Program-made: the position numbers and the translations under genes
Assembly: GCF_010975005.1 (NCBI RefSeq)
Contig: NZ_JAAIVC010000001.1
Coordinates: 62,001 to 126,000, forward strand
DNA: 64,000 nucleotides
Reading direction: 5' to 3'
From: Caulobacter sp. 17J65-9
Lineage (GTDB): Bacteria; Pseudomonadota; Alphaproteobacteria; Caulobacterales; Caulobacteraceae
The notes under the pieces: model-generated
What the model was told of the DNA's origin: nothing
The model's input: the letters and a program-made list of their open reading frames with translations, nothing else
Databases searched by the model: none
Shown here: in pieces, positions 46,510-53,741 of the stretch
How positions within the stretch are numbered: the stretch's first letter is position 1
How the letters are laid out: every line of letters begins with the position of its first letter

Positions 46510-48284
46510 GCCGCCTCTCCTTCCAGGGGCCGGATCGAGACCACCTGAAACATGCCGGCGAGCATGTGGTAGAGCAGGTGGCAGTGAAACGCCCAGTCGC
46601 CGGGCTCGTCGGCGGTCAGGTCGAACGACACCTTGCCGCCCGGAAGAACGTTGACCGTGTGCTTCCGAGGGTAGTGACCCTCATGCCCGTTCACGATCTC
46701 GAAGAAGTGGCCGTGCAGGTGGATCGGGTGAGACATCATCGAGTCGTTCACCAGCGTGACCCGGACCCGCTCGTTTGTGCGAAACGCAATTGGCTCCTTC
46801 ACCTCGCTGAACTTCACCCCGTCGAACGACCACATGAAGCGTTCCATGTTGCCGGTGAGGTGGATCTCCACTGAGCGTGAGGGCGGCCGCGGATCGGGGT
46901 TGGGCTCGAGCGCCACCAGGTCCCGGTAGACCAGCACCTTATGACCCACGTCCTCCAGACCGATGCCCGGGTCGCCCGTTCGGTCTACCGGCATGGGCGA
47001 GATCATCTGCACGCCGGGCCCCATCTTCACCTGGGGGGCGTTTTTCGGATCGCGCATGCTCATCCCGGCCATGTCGTGACCGCCGGCCTGCGCGGCGCCC
47101 ACCATGGCCGAATGGTCCATTCCCGGCATGGACGAGTGGTCCATTCCGGGCATGGCGCCATGGTCCATGGCGCCCATGCCCATGTCCTTCATCGTCACCA
47201 GCGGGCGCTTGCGCAGAGGGGGCACGGGCGCGGTCATCCCCTCGCGAGGCGCGAGCGTGGCGCGTCCCATGCCAGAGCGATCGATGGCCTCGGCGACCAG
47301 CGTGAAAGCGCGATCGGCTGGCGGCTGGATGATGACGTCGTAGGTCTCGGCGACCGAGATCTGAAACTCGTCGACGTCGACCGGACGCACGTTCTGCCCG
47401 TCCGCCTGCACGACCGTCATGGATAGATCGGGAATCCGGACGTTGAAGATCGTCATGGCCGAGGCGTTTATGAAGCGCAGCCTCACCCGCTCCCCCGGGG
47501 CAAAGAGCCCCGTCCAGTTCTCCTGCGGCCCGTGGCCGTTGACCAGGTAGGAGTAGGTCGAGCCCGTCACGTCCGAAATGTCGGTCGGATCCATGCGCAT
47601 CTGCCCCCACTCGAGGCGTTCGCGCATCGGCTGGTCTTTCCCGGCCATCAGCCCGGCCAGAGTCTGCTTCTGGAAGTTGAAGTAGCCGGATTCCGTCTTG
47701 AGCTTCGGAATGATCGCGGCGGGGTCCATGAAGGTCCAATCGGAAAGGACGATCACGTGCTCCCGGTCATAAGCGACCGGGTCCGGCTCCGCCTGGTCGA
47801 TAATGATGGGCCCATAATGGCCGAGCTGTTCCTGGTACCCCGAATGGCTGTGGTACCAGTAGGTGCCATACTGCTTGACGGGGAACTCGTAGACGAAGGT
47901 CTCGCCAGGCCCGATGCCGGGGAAGCTCACGCCTGGGACCCCATCGAATTGAAACGGCACCAACAACCCATGCCAATGGATCGAGGTGTCCTCCTCCAGG
48001 CGGTTGGTCACCGCCAGGCGGACGTTCTGTCCCTCCTTCAGCCGCAGCAAGGGCGCAGGCAGCACGCCGTTCATCGTCACCGCCTGCCCGGTTCGCCCGC
48101 CGACCGTGAATGGCGTCCGGGCGATCGTGAGGGAAATGTCGGGACCTGAGAGGGTCGGAAGAGTCGGTCCGACGCCTGACGAAGCGCTCCTGGCCCACGC
48201 CGGAAGCAAGGCGTTGCATGCGAGTCCCCCGCCAAGGGCCATCGCGCCGCCGAGGAGCTGCCGTCGGCCCACTGCCGTGTTCAT
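46506..48284 (-). CDS. copA: CopA/PcoA multicopper oxidase, Tat-exported
   Basis: 592 aa from ATG 48284 (AGGGGGTGACGG upstream); codons further upstream have no coding character. Twin-Arg signal GRRQLLGGAMALGGGL. Copper ligands HWHGLLVPF, WYHSHSGYQE, HPIHLHGHFFE and HCHLLYHMLAGMF. A shorter Met/His region (MDHGAMPGMDHSSMPGMDHS) than in the other copA. It lies downstream of the cnrYXH-like regulators and probably depends on them rather than CueR, since no CueR box is seen in front of it. Confidence 0.95.
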   Translation of the reverse strand: MNTAVGRRQLLGGAMALGGGLACNALLPAWARSASSGVGPTLPTLSGPDISLTIARTPFTVGGRTGQAVTMNGVLPAPLLRLKEGQNVRLAVTNRLEEDTSIHWHGLLVPFQFDGVPGVSFPGIGPGETFVYEFPVKQYGTYWYHSHSGYQEQLGHYGPIIIDQAEPDPVAYDREHVIVLSDWTFMDPAAIIPKLKTESGYFNFQKQTLAGLMAGKDQPMRERLEWGQMRMDPTDISDVTGSTYSYLVNGHGPQENWTGLFAPGERVRLRFINASAMTIFNVRIPDLSMTVVQADGQNVRPVDVDEFQISVAETYDVIIQPPADRAFTLVAEAIDRSGMGRATLAPREGMTAPVPPLRKRPLVTMKDMGMGAMDHGAMPGMDHSSMPGMDHSAMVGAAQAGGHDMAGMSMRDPKNAPQVKMGPGVQMISPMPVDRTGDPGIGLEDVGHKVLVYRDLVALEPNPDPRPPSRSVEIHLTGNMERFMWSFDGVKFSEVKEPIAFRTNERVRVTLVNDSMMSHPIHLHGHFFEIVNGHEGHYPRKHTVNVLPGGKVSFDLTADEPGDWAFHCHLLYHMLAGMFQVVSIRPLEGEAA

Positions 48285-48379
48285 GCCCGTCACCCCCTGA
48301 ACCTCGCGACGGCACGCAGTTGAGCGGGCCTGAGCGGCAGCGGAGCGGCGCGTTTGAGCGCTGCACTGACGTGGACCAG

Positions 48380-48472
48380 AACGACCGGGAACTGCATTGT
48401 TCCGCACGCAATCTGACGGCCGCGCTACATCGCAGCCTGGTCTGCAAAACCGAAGCAGCGGAAGGCAGTTCC
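48380..48472 (-). promoter_or_regulatory. Candidate ECF-type promoter elements before copA
   Basis: Within the 232-bp cnrH-copA gap, GGAAC occurs twice on the minus strand, followed 15 nt later by CGTT (GGAAC 48403-48399, CGTT 48383-48380) and by CGGT (GGAAC 48472-48468). Alphaproteobacterial ECF promoters of the EcfG class have GGAAC with a 16-17-nt spacer and CGTT, so the spacing is one base short. Whether this sigma reads GGAAC is not known. Confidence 0.4.
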
Positions 48473-48516
48473 GAAGTCGATCGATGGTAAGGTTTGCGCC
48501 TCTGAAGGGCGCGAAT

Positions 48517-49086
48517 TCAGGTGTCCCCGGGCGAGGTCATCAGCTCGGCCAGCTTGCGGCGCGCACGATACACACGCGTCTCGACCGCCTTGACGCTGAC
48601 GCCCAGCAGATCAGCGGCTTCGGTTTGCGAGAGCCCCTCCAGTGCGGTCAGGATGAGCGGTTCCTTCAAGGCCGCCGGGAGCTTCGCAATCGCCAGCTCC
48701 AGGCTTCCGAACCGTTCGTCCTCCCCGGAGCTCTCGCCAGCCCATGTCGACTGGGCCGGTACGCTTGCGACGTCTGCCTCGCGTTCCGATGCGGGCTGGA
48801 AAAGCAAACGCTTGACGGTGCGGCGCCTGCCGAAGTCTCGGCACTTGTTCAGCGCGATCGTCCTGAGCCAGCTGTCGAGCGGCCGCTTGGGATCAAACCT
48901 GCCTATCGCTCCCCACGCCGAGACGAAGGTCTGCTGCAGGACGTCGTAGGCGTCGTCACGGTCGCCGACATGGCGAGCGATAAGGCGATAGAGCGGCTCC
49001 TTGTATCGCCGCATGATGGCGCTGAACGCCCGCTGGTCTCCGTCCGCTGCGCGTGACGCCAGCTCACCATCCGGAGTTTCGCTCAC
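48517..49086 (-). CDS. ECF sigma factor, CnrH-like
   Basis: 189 aa from GTG 49086, which overlaps the sensor stop codon (GTGA). Sigma-2 region (FSAIMRRYKEPLYRLIARHV, DAYDVLQQTFVSAWGAI) and sigma-4 HTH (LTALEGLSQTEAADLLGVSV, KAVETRVYRARRKL). It follows an anti-sigma and a CnrX-like sensor gene, the same order as cnrY-X-H. It probably transcribes the copA-copB pair 232 bp downstream. Confidence 0.9.
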   Translation of the reverse strand: MSETPDGELASRAADGDQRAFSAIMRRYKEPLYRLIARHVGDRDDAYDVLQQTFVSAWGAIGRFDPKRPLDSWLRTIALNKCRDFGRRRTVKRLLFQPASEREADVASVPAQSTWAGESSGEDERFGSLELAIAKLPAALKEPLILTALEGLSQTEAADLLGVSVKAVETRVYRARRKLAELMTSPGDT

Positions 49087-49526
49087 TGGTGCTCTTCGGT
49101 GAGCGCCTCGGCGACGCGGGTGTCGAACGCCTTGGCCTGCTCCGGCGTAAGGATCGAGCGCATGGCGAAGACGTGGACGATCGTCTCCTTCTCCAGCTCG
49201 CCCATGGCGGCATGCGAGCGCTCGACGGCGGTTTGCACCGATGGCCCGTAGCCCGCCGACCCCTTGATGGCGGCAGCGAGCTCGGCATTCGCCTTCCGGA
49301 CCTCGGCTTCCAGAACGCGCCGGCGTTCTGCGAACCGCGCCTCCTCGGCGTCGAGGCGGCGGTCCTGTTCGGCGGTGAGGTTTAGTTCTTCGTGCGCCAT
49401 GCCGTGCAGCGATGGCGGCGCCATGTTCATTCGGACGAAGTAATGGCCCCCGATCCAGGCGCCGGCGCCTCCCGCAAGCGCAGCCAGAACCGCGGTCAGC
49501 GCAAGAGAGCGCCACGCGATGGTCAT
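49083..49526 (-). CDS. CnrX/Spy-like periplasmic heavy-metal sensor
   Basis: 147 aa. N-terminal anchor (ALTAVLAALAGGAGAWIGGH) and a periplasmic all-helical domain (LNLTAEQDRRLDAEEARFAE, TPEQAKAFDTRVAEAL). His and Met residues just after the anchor (HYFVRMNMAPPSLHGMAHEE) are possible metal ligands, as in CnrX. Metal binding should release the sigma factor from the membrane anti-sigma. ATGA overlap with the upstream gene. Confidence 0.85.
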   Translation of the reverse strand: MTIAWRSLALTAVLAALAGGAGAWIGGHYFVRMNMAPPSLHGMAHEELNLTAEQDRRLDAEEARFAERRRVLEAEVRKANAELAAAIKGSAGYGPSVQTAVERSHAAMGELEKETIVHVFAMRSILTPEQAKAFDTRVAEALTEEHQ

Positions 49527-49810
49527 TGGCGAACGCCCAGGAGGTTCGTCGGCGACAGGTGCGAGTCCAGCGAGAACACGGCCATCTCGTCCGGCCGGCC
49601 CGCGGAAGCGAAGGCGGTCCCGCTCGCGACACCGATCGCCAGCGCCAGCGCGATCGACGCCATCCGCACGATATTTCCGGCTTGGGCGCTCACGGACGTG
49701 ACCTGCCGACGCTCGACGCGCGCCCAGACGTCGCGCTCCACGTTACGCAGATCCGCGACGAGCGGCTTGGCGGCCAAGCGCGCCAGCCCAGAATCCAGAT
49801 CGTTCATCAT
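49523..49810 (-). CDS. CnrY-like membrane anti-sigma factor
   Basis: 95 aa. A cytoplasmic N-terminal segment of about 45 residues (LDSGLARLAAKPLVADLRNV), one membrane helix (MASIALALAIGVASGTAFA) and a short periplasmic tail. Sequence conservation in CnrY proteins is low, so the call rests on topology and on the gene order anti-sigma, sensor, sigma with ATGA and GTGA overlaps. First gene of the operon. Confidence 0.75.
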   Translation of the reverse strand: MMNDLDSGLARLAAKPLVADLRNVERDVWARVERRQVTSVSAQAGNIVRMASIALALAIGVASGTAFASAGRPDEMAVFSLDSHLSPTNLLGVRQ

Positions 49811-49870
49811 CCGCGATGCTCTCGAAAGCGATCGTACCTAACCACAGTACGCCGCTCCCACCCGTTTCCC

Positions 49871-49890
49871 TCGCGTGAGGGGAAATTTCC
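49871..49890. promoter_or_regulatory. Palindromes in the divergent region upstream of the sigma operon
   Basis: The perfect palindrome GGAAATTTCC (49881-49890) overlaps a larger hairpin, TTTCCCTC-gcgt-GAGGGGAAA (about 49865-49885). It lies between the anti-sigma gene and a divergent small reading frame. It could be the operator or promoter of the sigma operon. Confidence 0.35.
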
Positions 49891-49928
49891 GCAGGTGCGT
49901 ATAGGGATTAGGCGCACTGGAGAAGACG

Positions 49929-50009
49929 ATGGCTCGCATTTCGCTCAAGCTTTGCGTCTTCCTCTTCGCGTTGGCCCTCCTGCCCGCGGGCTCGCCGGCC
50001 CTGGACTGA
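49929..50009 (+). CDS. 26-aa signal-peptide-like reading frame
   Basis: It encodes MARISLKLCVFLFALALLPA then GSPALD, with GGAG 6 nt before the ATG. It resembles an isolated export signal. In the next frame the coding continues as LTIAASALNGDLGGALVHGK and ends 10 bp before the DUF411 start codon, so this may be a small exported protein broken by a frameshift, or a leader peptide for the DUF411 gene. Weak evidence. Confidence 0.3.
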   Translation: MARISLKLCVFLFALALLPAGSPALD

Positions 50010-50093
50010 CGATCGCCGCTAGCGCCCTGAATGGAGACCTGGGCGGCGCCCTGGTTCACGGCAAAGGTCACCTTGCATTTTGAGAGTTCGTTG

Positions 50094-50555
50094 ATGAGCA
50101 CCTTCAAACTTCACCGTCGCGCCGCCCTGATTGGCGCTGGCGCCGCGCTTATCGCCGGGTGCGCCAAGAGCGCGGAGCCCGTGCGGACCATGACGCTCTA
50201 CAAAGACCCCAATTGCGGGTGCTGCACGGCGTGGCTCGACCACATGAAGCAGGCCGGCTTCAAAGCGACGGTTATTGAGACGAGCGACCTGGCGTCGGTC
50301 CGCAAGAAGCTCGGCGTTCCCGAAGAGCTCGCGTCCTGTCACACGGCCCAGATCGGGCGCTACGCAGTCGAGGGGCACGTTCCGCCTGAAGACGTGCTTC
50401 GGCTCCTGCAGGAGAAGCCGAACGCCACCGGGCTCGCTGTTCCGGGAATGCCGATCGGATCGCCTGGTATGGAATCGCCGACCGGCGAGCGGGAGCGCTT
50501 CCAGACCCTGCTGTTCGGCGGCGGGCAGATAGGCGTCTTCGCGCAGCACGGGTGA
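50094..50555 (+). CDS. DUF411 metal-binding protein
   Basis: 153 aa from ATG 50094 (GAGAG upstream). Signal/lipoprotein-like start (LHRRAALIGAGAALIAGC, lipobox LIAGC). DUF411 core: LYKDPNCGCCTAWLDHMKQA with the thioredoxin-like CxCC, then CHTAQIGRYAVEGHVPPEDV and AVPGMPIGSPGME. DUF411 proteins are found with copper-resistance genes and bind metal in the periplasm. It runs opposite to the surrounding cop genes. Confidence 0.92.
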   Translation: MSTFKLHRRAALIGAGAALIAGCAKSAEPVRTMTLYKDPNCGCCTAWLDHMKQAGFKATVIETSDLASVRKKLGVPEELASCHTAQIGRYAVEGHVPPEDVLRLLQEKPNATGLAVPGMPIGSPGMESPTGERERFQTLLFGGGQIGVFAQHG

Positions 50556-50613
50556 AGCCGGTAGTCCCTCAGCGCGGTGCGACGGCCTGGCTTGCCGGTA
50601 CCGTTCGCGCTCA

Positions 50614-50638
50614 GGGCTTCTTGTAAGCGAAGAAGCCC
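50614..50638. terminator. Perfect hairpin between DUF411 and copD
   Basis: GGGCTTCTT-gtaagcg-AAGAAGCCC, a 9-bp perfect stem, lies between two convergent genes (stops at 50555 and 50748). No T-run. A likely bidirectional terminator. Nothing else is seen in the 192-bp gap. Confidence 0.7.
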
Positions 50639-50747
50639 GCCGGCGTTGGGCCTATTGGACGCTCCCGCCGAACAGGGTGCGTTCTGAAGGTGATTTTCTG
50701 GGAGGTCTACCGCCTAGCTCTTCAGGTCCACTGAAAGCTGAACCTGA

Positions 50748-51620
50748 TCAGGCGCCCGGGTCCATCGTCCCAAGCAGAGCGACGATCACGATCACGGCGA
50801 ACCCGAACAGCTGCTCAAGCGCGACATGCGCCCTCAGCCGGCGCACGGCCGCGGCTTCTCGGCCGAGCTGCGGAACGACGACGAACCGGTTCAGTCCGGC
50901 CAGGCCCAGCATCAGCAGGAAGATGAAGACCTTGAGGGCGAGCAGCCGCCCGTAATTCGTCGCGAGCAGGGCGCCAGGCTGATCGACGAGGAATGCGGCG
51001 TTCGCGACGCCTGTGACGACGAGCGTGCCTACCGCCAGCGTGCCTACGCCCGCAAAGCGGCGCATTGCGACGGCCGTGCCTTCGTCGTCAGGACGACGCA
51101 CCGTCATCCATCCGAGCGGCACAAGGGCGCCGAGCCAGGCTCCGGCCGCGAGAAGATGCAGGCCGTCGACCGCCATATGGACGAGCCCGGCGGTCCCGGT
51201 TTCGACCCGGGCGTGGCCGGTCAGCGCAATGCTCGCCAGGAAGACCGCGGAGACGATCGACAACCACGCTCGTTGCGGACCGGAGGCCGCGAGGCCGACA
51301 AGCAGGACGCCCAACGCAAGCCGTCCGAGCCAGACTCGGCCGAATTCCGTCTCAGTCGATACGGCGAGAAGAACGTCGGGCTGCAGCGCCGCGCCGATAT
51401 CGCCGGCCATGTTTCCGGCCGTCGCCAGAAGCGTGAGCGCCGCTCCGACGACCGCCAGCAGAGCAGCGGCGACGCAGAGCTGCTGCAGGCTTTTGTGAAA
51501 GCCTGAAGGAGAGGCCGACGGGCCGAAAGCGTAGGATGGAAAGAGGGCGGCGCCGAAGACGAGCAGCGCGCCTGTGTAGTGCAGCATTCGCGCCCCGACG
51601 AGCGCCGCCCCGGCTTCCAT
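50748..51620 (-). CDS. copD: CopD, inner-membrane copper transport protein
   Basis: 290 aa with about eight membrane helices, for example LHYTGALLVFGAALFPSYAF, LHLLAAGAWLGALVPLGWM and LLALKVFIFLLMLGLAGLNR. The conserved HxxxxxWxGAL region (VDGLHLLAAGAWLGALVPLG) is typical of CopD. It probably moves copper delivered by CopC across the inner membrane. It begins 5 nt after copC. Confidence 0.93.
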   Translation of the reverse strand: MEAGAALVGARMLHYTGALLVFGAALFPSYAFGPSASPSGFHKSLQQLCVAAALLAVVGAALTLLATAGNMAGDIGAALQPDVLLAVSTETEFGRVWLGRLALGVLLVGLAASGPQRAWLSIVSAVFLASIALTGHARVETGTAGLVHMAVDGLHLLAAGAWLGALVPLGWMTVRRPDDEGTAVAMRRFAGVGTLAVGTLVVTGVANAAFLVDQPGALLATNYGRLLALKVFIFLLMLGLAGLNRFVVVPQLGREAAAVRRLRAHVALEQLFGFAVIVIVALLGTMDPGA

Positions 51621-51624
51621 CTGA

Positions 51625-51999
51625 TTACATCGCCATGAAAGCGAAGCTGCCGGTGATCCGGTGCGTGTCGCTGGAGACCGCGTGCCATTCGACCTTGTAG
51701 TTGCCAGGCGCGAGTTTGGCTTTGAGCGGAACGACGAGCACGGTTTTGTCCTTCGGGTCGACGCTCGCCTTGCCCGTGGCTACGGCGGCGCCCTTGGCGT
51801 CCTTGATCACCACGCCCGAGAACGCCGGGGACACGGCTTCACTGAAATCGAGGCGGACTTCCTTCACGGAGACGGACACGTGGCCGTTCGCCGCCGGGTT
51901 CGAGGCTTCGAGTTCCGGGTGGGCGGCGGCGGCGGTCGCCGAGAGCAGGAGGGCTGCGGCGGCACCAATGAGACGCGGCGCGAGAGCACGGTTAGGCAT
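51625..51999 (-). CDS. copC: CopC, periplasmic copper-binding protein
   Basis: 124 aa. Signal peptide ending ATAAAA with the mature protein starting HPELEASNPAANGH, placing the His ligand at or next to the new N-terminus as in Cu(II)-binding CopC. The C-terminal WHAVSSDTHRITGSFAFMA contains the second ligand region (DxH). It is coupled to copD. The merR gene lies upstream on the same strand, 111 bp away. Confidence 0.93.
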   Translation of the reverse strand: MPNRALAPRLIGAAAALLLSATAAAAHPELEASNPAANGHVSVSVKEVRLDFSEAVSPAFSGVVIKDAKGAAVATGKASVDPKDKTVLVVPLKAKLAPGNYKVEWHAVSSDTHRITGSFAFMAM

Positions 52000-52110
52000 C
52001 TGATTCCCTTAGCACTATGTCGAACGGGGCTGACTTGGCGTGTGCTCGGAGAGCCCCCCTACGCGAAATACGCGCTGATTAGGCCAATCCCTCAGCGGCA
52101 AGCATCGGGA

Positions 52111-52518
52111 TCACGCACCGCCGAGCACCTGAATGACCGGGCAATCCGGAACAGCGCCGTCGCCGCAACGCTGGGACGCGTCCTGAAGGGCCGCTTCGAG
52201 CTTCACGAGGTCGGCGATTTTGGAGCGCACGATGTCGAGGTGCCCTTCCGCAATCTTCTTCACCTCGGCACAGGACTGTCGCCCAGGCTCAGAGAGAACG
52301 ATCAGGGTACGTATGTCGTCGAGGCCGAATCCCAGCTCGCGCGCCCTTCGGATGAAGGTGAGGCGGCGTCGATGCTCGTTCGCGTAGCTTCGATGTCCGC
52401 CGGGCGTTCGGTCCGGCTCGGGCATTAGCCCAATGCGCTCGTAGTACCGAATGGTCTCAAGGTTCACGCCCGACCCCGCCGCGAGCCGGCCGATGGTCAA
52501 TCCGTCACGCCTGCTCAT
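52111..52518 (-). CDS. merR: MerR-type regulator, probably mercury-responsive
   Basis: 135 aa. HTH LTIGRLAAGSGVNLETIRYY, then the metal-binding helix SCAEVKKIAEGHL and loop CGDGAVPDC. The cysteines are Cys83, Cys118 and Cys126, close to Cys82/117/126 of Tn501 MerR; the loop is one residue shorter than in Tn501. Cys83 instead of Ser points to a divalent ion. It is divergent from merT across a mer-type operator, which supports Hg(II) over Cu(I). Confidence 0.85.
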   Translation of the reverse strand: MSRRDGLTIGRLAAGSGVNLETIRYYERIGLMPEPDRTPGGHRSYANEHRRRLTFIRRARELGFGLDDIRTLIVLSEPGRQSCAEVKKIAEGHLDIVRSKIADLVKLEAALQDASQRCGDGAVPDCPVIQVLGGA

Positions 52519-52524
52519 TCGCCC

Positions 52525-52555
52525 TTGATCCCGTAGTCGCTACGGGTTGCAGGAT
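52525..52555 (+). promoter_or_regulatory. Mer-type operator/promoter
   Basis: -35 TTGATC (52525-52530), a perfect dyad CCCGTAG-tcg-CTACGGG (52530-52546), and a -10 near CAGGAT (52550-52555) after a 19-bp spacer. It lies between divergent merR and merT and matches the layout of classical mer promoters. Confidence 0.85.
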
Positions 52556-52582
52556 AGCGCCCGGACGATCGGGAATCGAGTG

Positions 52583-52975
52583 ATGGACTGTGAGGCCAAA
52601 CGCGCGGCGCCCGCGCGCGAGCTTATAGCGGGGTGGTCGGCCGTGGCCACGGCGACCCTGGCGGTTCTTGCGTGGGCGGCCTGCTGCGTCCTGCCGATCG
52701 CGCTCTCCCTGGCCGGCATCAGCATTGCGGGAACTGCATTGATCGCCGGGCAGAGGACCTGGTTGACCCTTCTGGCCTTGCCGGTGCTGGCGGCCGGGTG
52801 GTGGATGGTCTGGCGGCGTCGGCGAGCGTGTCGTGCGGACCGGTCCTGCCCGGCGCCGTCGCGACTATCGATCAACCTTCTTGTCGCCGCATCAGTCCTG
52901 ACGCTTCTCGCGCTCGTCTGGGAGCCGATGATCGAGCCGTTTCTGATATCGGTTCTGAACGGAGCCCGTGGATGA
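52583..52975 (+). CDS. merT: MerT-like mercuric ion transporter
   Basis: 130 aa from ATG 52583; a codon at 52547 would overlap the promoter. Three helices. The first holds the vicinal Cys pair in LAWAACCVLPIALSLAG, the MerT hallmark. The last two are TWLTLLALPVLAAGWWMVW and LLVAASVLTLLALVWEPMI. A second Cys pair is spread in RRRACRADRSC. MerT imports Hg(II) for reduction by MerA, but neither MerA nor MerP is in the window. Confidence 0.82.
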   Translation: MDCEAKRAAPARELIAGWSAVATATLAVLAWAACCVLPIALSLAGISIAGTALIAGQRTWLTLLALPVLAAGWWMVWRRRRACRADRSCPAPSRLSINLLVAASVLTLLALVWEPMIEPFLISVLNGARG

Positions 52976-53190
52976 CCGCCGAAGTGAAACTCCAGTCGAC
53001 CCTGACCTGCCCCGCGTGCGGTTATCAGGCGACCGAAACCATGCCGACGGACGCCTGCCAGTATTTCTACGACTGTCCGGGCTGCGGCGCCCTGCTGAAG
53101 CCGAAGCCTGGCGACTGCTGCGTGTACTGCTCCTATGGCGACGTCCCCTGTCCGCCGATCCAGGCAGACGCGAAGGCTTGTTGCGGCTGA
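52972..53190 (+). CDS. GDCCVxC-domain protein
   Basis: 72 aa with nine to ten cysteines: LTCPACGYQATETMP, FYDCPGCGALLKPKPGDCC, VYCSYGDVPCPPIQ and a terminal CCG. The GDCCVYCSYG core defines a family of small, sometimes selenocysteine-containing proteins often found next to merT-like genes. Here all positions are Cys codons. ATGA overlap with merT. Probably binds mercury or another thiophilic metal in the cytosol. Confidence 0.9.
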   Translation: MTAEVKLQSTLTCPACGYQATETMPTDACQYFYDCPGCGALLKPKPGDCCVYCSYGDVPCPPIQADAKACCG

Positions 53191-53308
53191 GCTTGTCACC
53201 GACTCCGGGAATTTCCGCGCCGACCAGGCGGACTAGGGAAACCCCGTAGTTGTGCGGTTGTGCTATGGTGGGCCATGATCGGTTCGATCTGAAACCAGAA
53301 GGCCCAGC

Positions 53309-53665
53309 TTGGCGCTCGTGCGGTTCATTGCAGTAATGGCGGCATTCGCGCTGCTGCTCACCGGGGCGCCCGTCGCCTCGGCGGCTGCGCCATGCGAGCC
53401 GTGCACGGCGGATTGCATGACCCAGGCGGCAGTTTCAGAAACGAGCCAGCCTTGCGATCACCACGACCAGGTGCCGGCTCAGCCCGACAACGGAAAGGCG
53501 TGCAAGCCGGGAATGGTTTGCCAAGCCTCTGTCGCGGCAATTCCGCACCAGCAGCCTGTCGCGTTTACGGTGACCGTGACGGCCGCTCCCCGCCAGAGGG
53601 CTCTCGAACGCTCCCTGGCGTCCCACCCGCCGGACCAGGCGCTACGACCACCAATTTCGCTCTGA
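53309..53665 (+). CDS. Cys/His-rich exported protein upstream of the Cus genes
   Basis: 118 aa from TTG 53309 (AAGG upstream); GTG 53318 and ATG 53336 are alternatives. Signal peptide (FIAVMAAFALLLTGAPVASA), then PCEPCTADCMTQAAV, CDHHDQV and CKPGMVCQ, which could bind metal. The C-terminal 40 residues are basic and Pro-rich. Not a recognised family. It lies 76 bp before cusC and is probably co-transcribed. Confidence 0.6.
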   Translation: MALVRFIAVMAAFALLLTGAPVASAAAPCEPCTADCMTQAAVSETSQPCDHHDQVPAQPDNGKACKPGMVCQASVAAIPHQQPVAFTVTVTAAPRQRALERSLASHPPDQALRPPISL

Positions 53666-53741
53666 TCTCTGTCTGACCTCCGCCGTGTTTCGCTCGGCGG
53701 CGTTGGCGCGCGGATGCGCGCCGTCATTTCGGAGTCGGAGC

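Noticed and set aside
52972-53190. Possible selenocysteine in the GDCCVxC protein
   Set aside because: Some family members use UGA here, but this gene has ordinary Cys codons throughout and no in-frame TGA before its stop.
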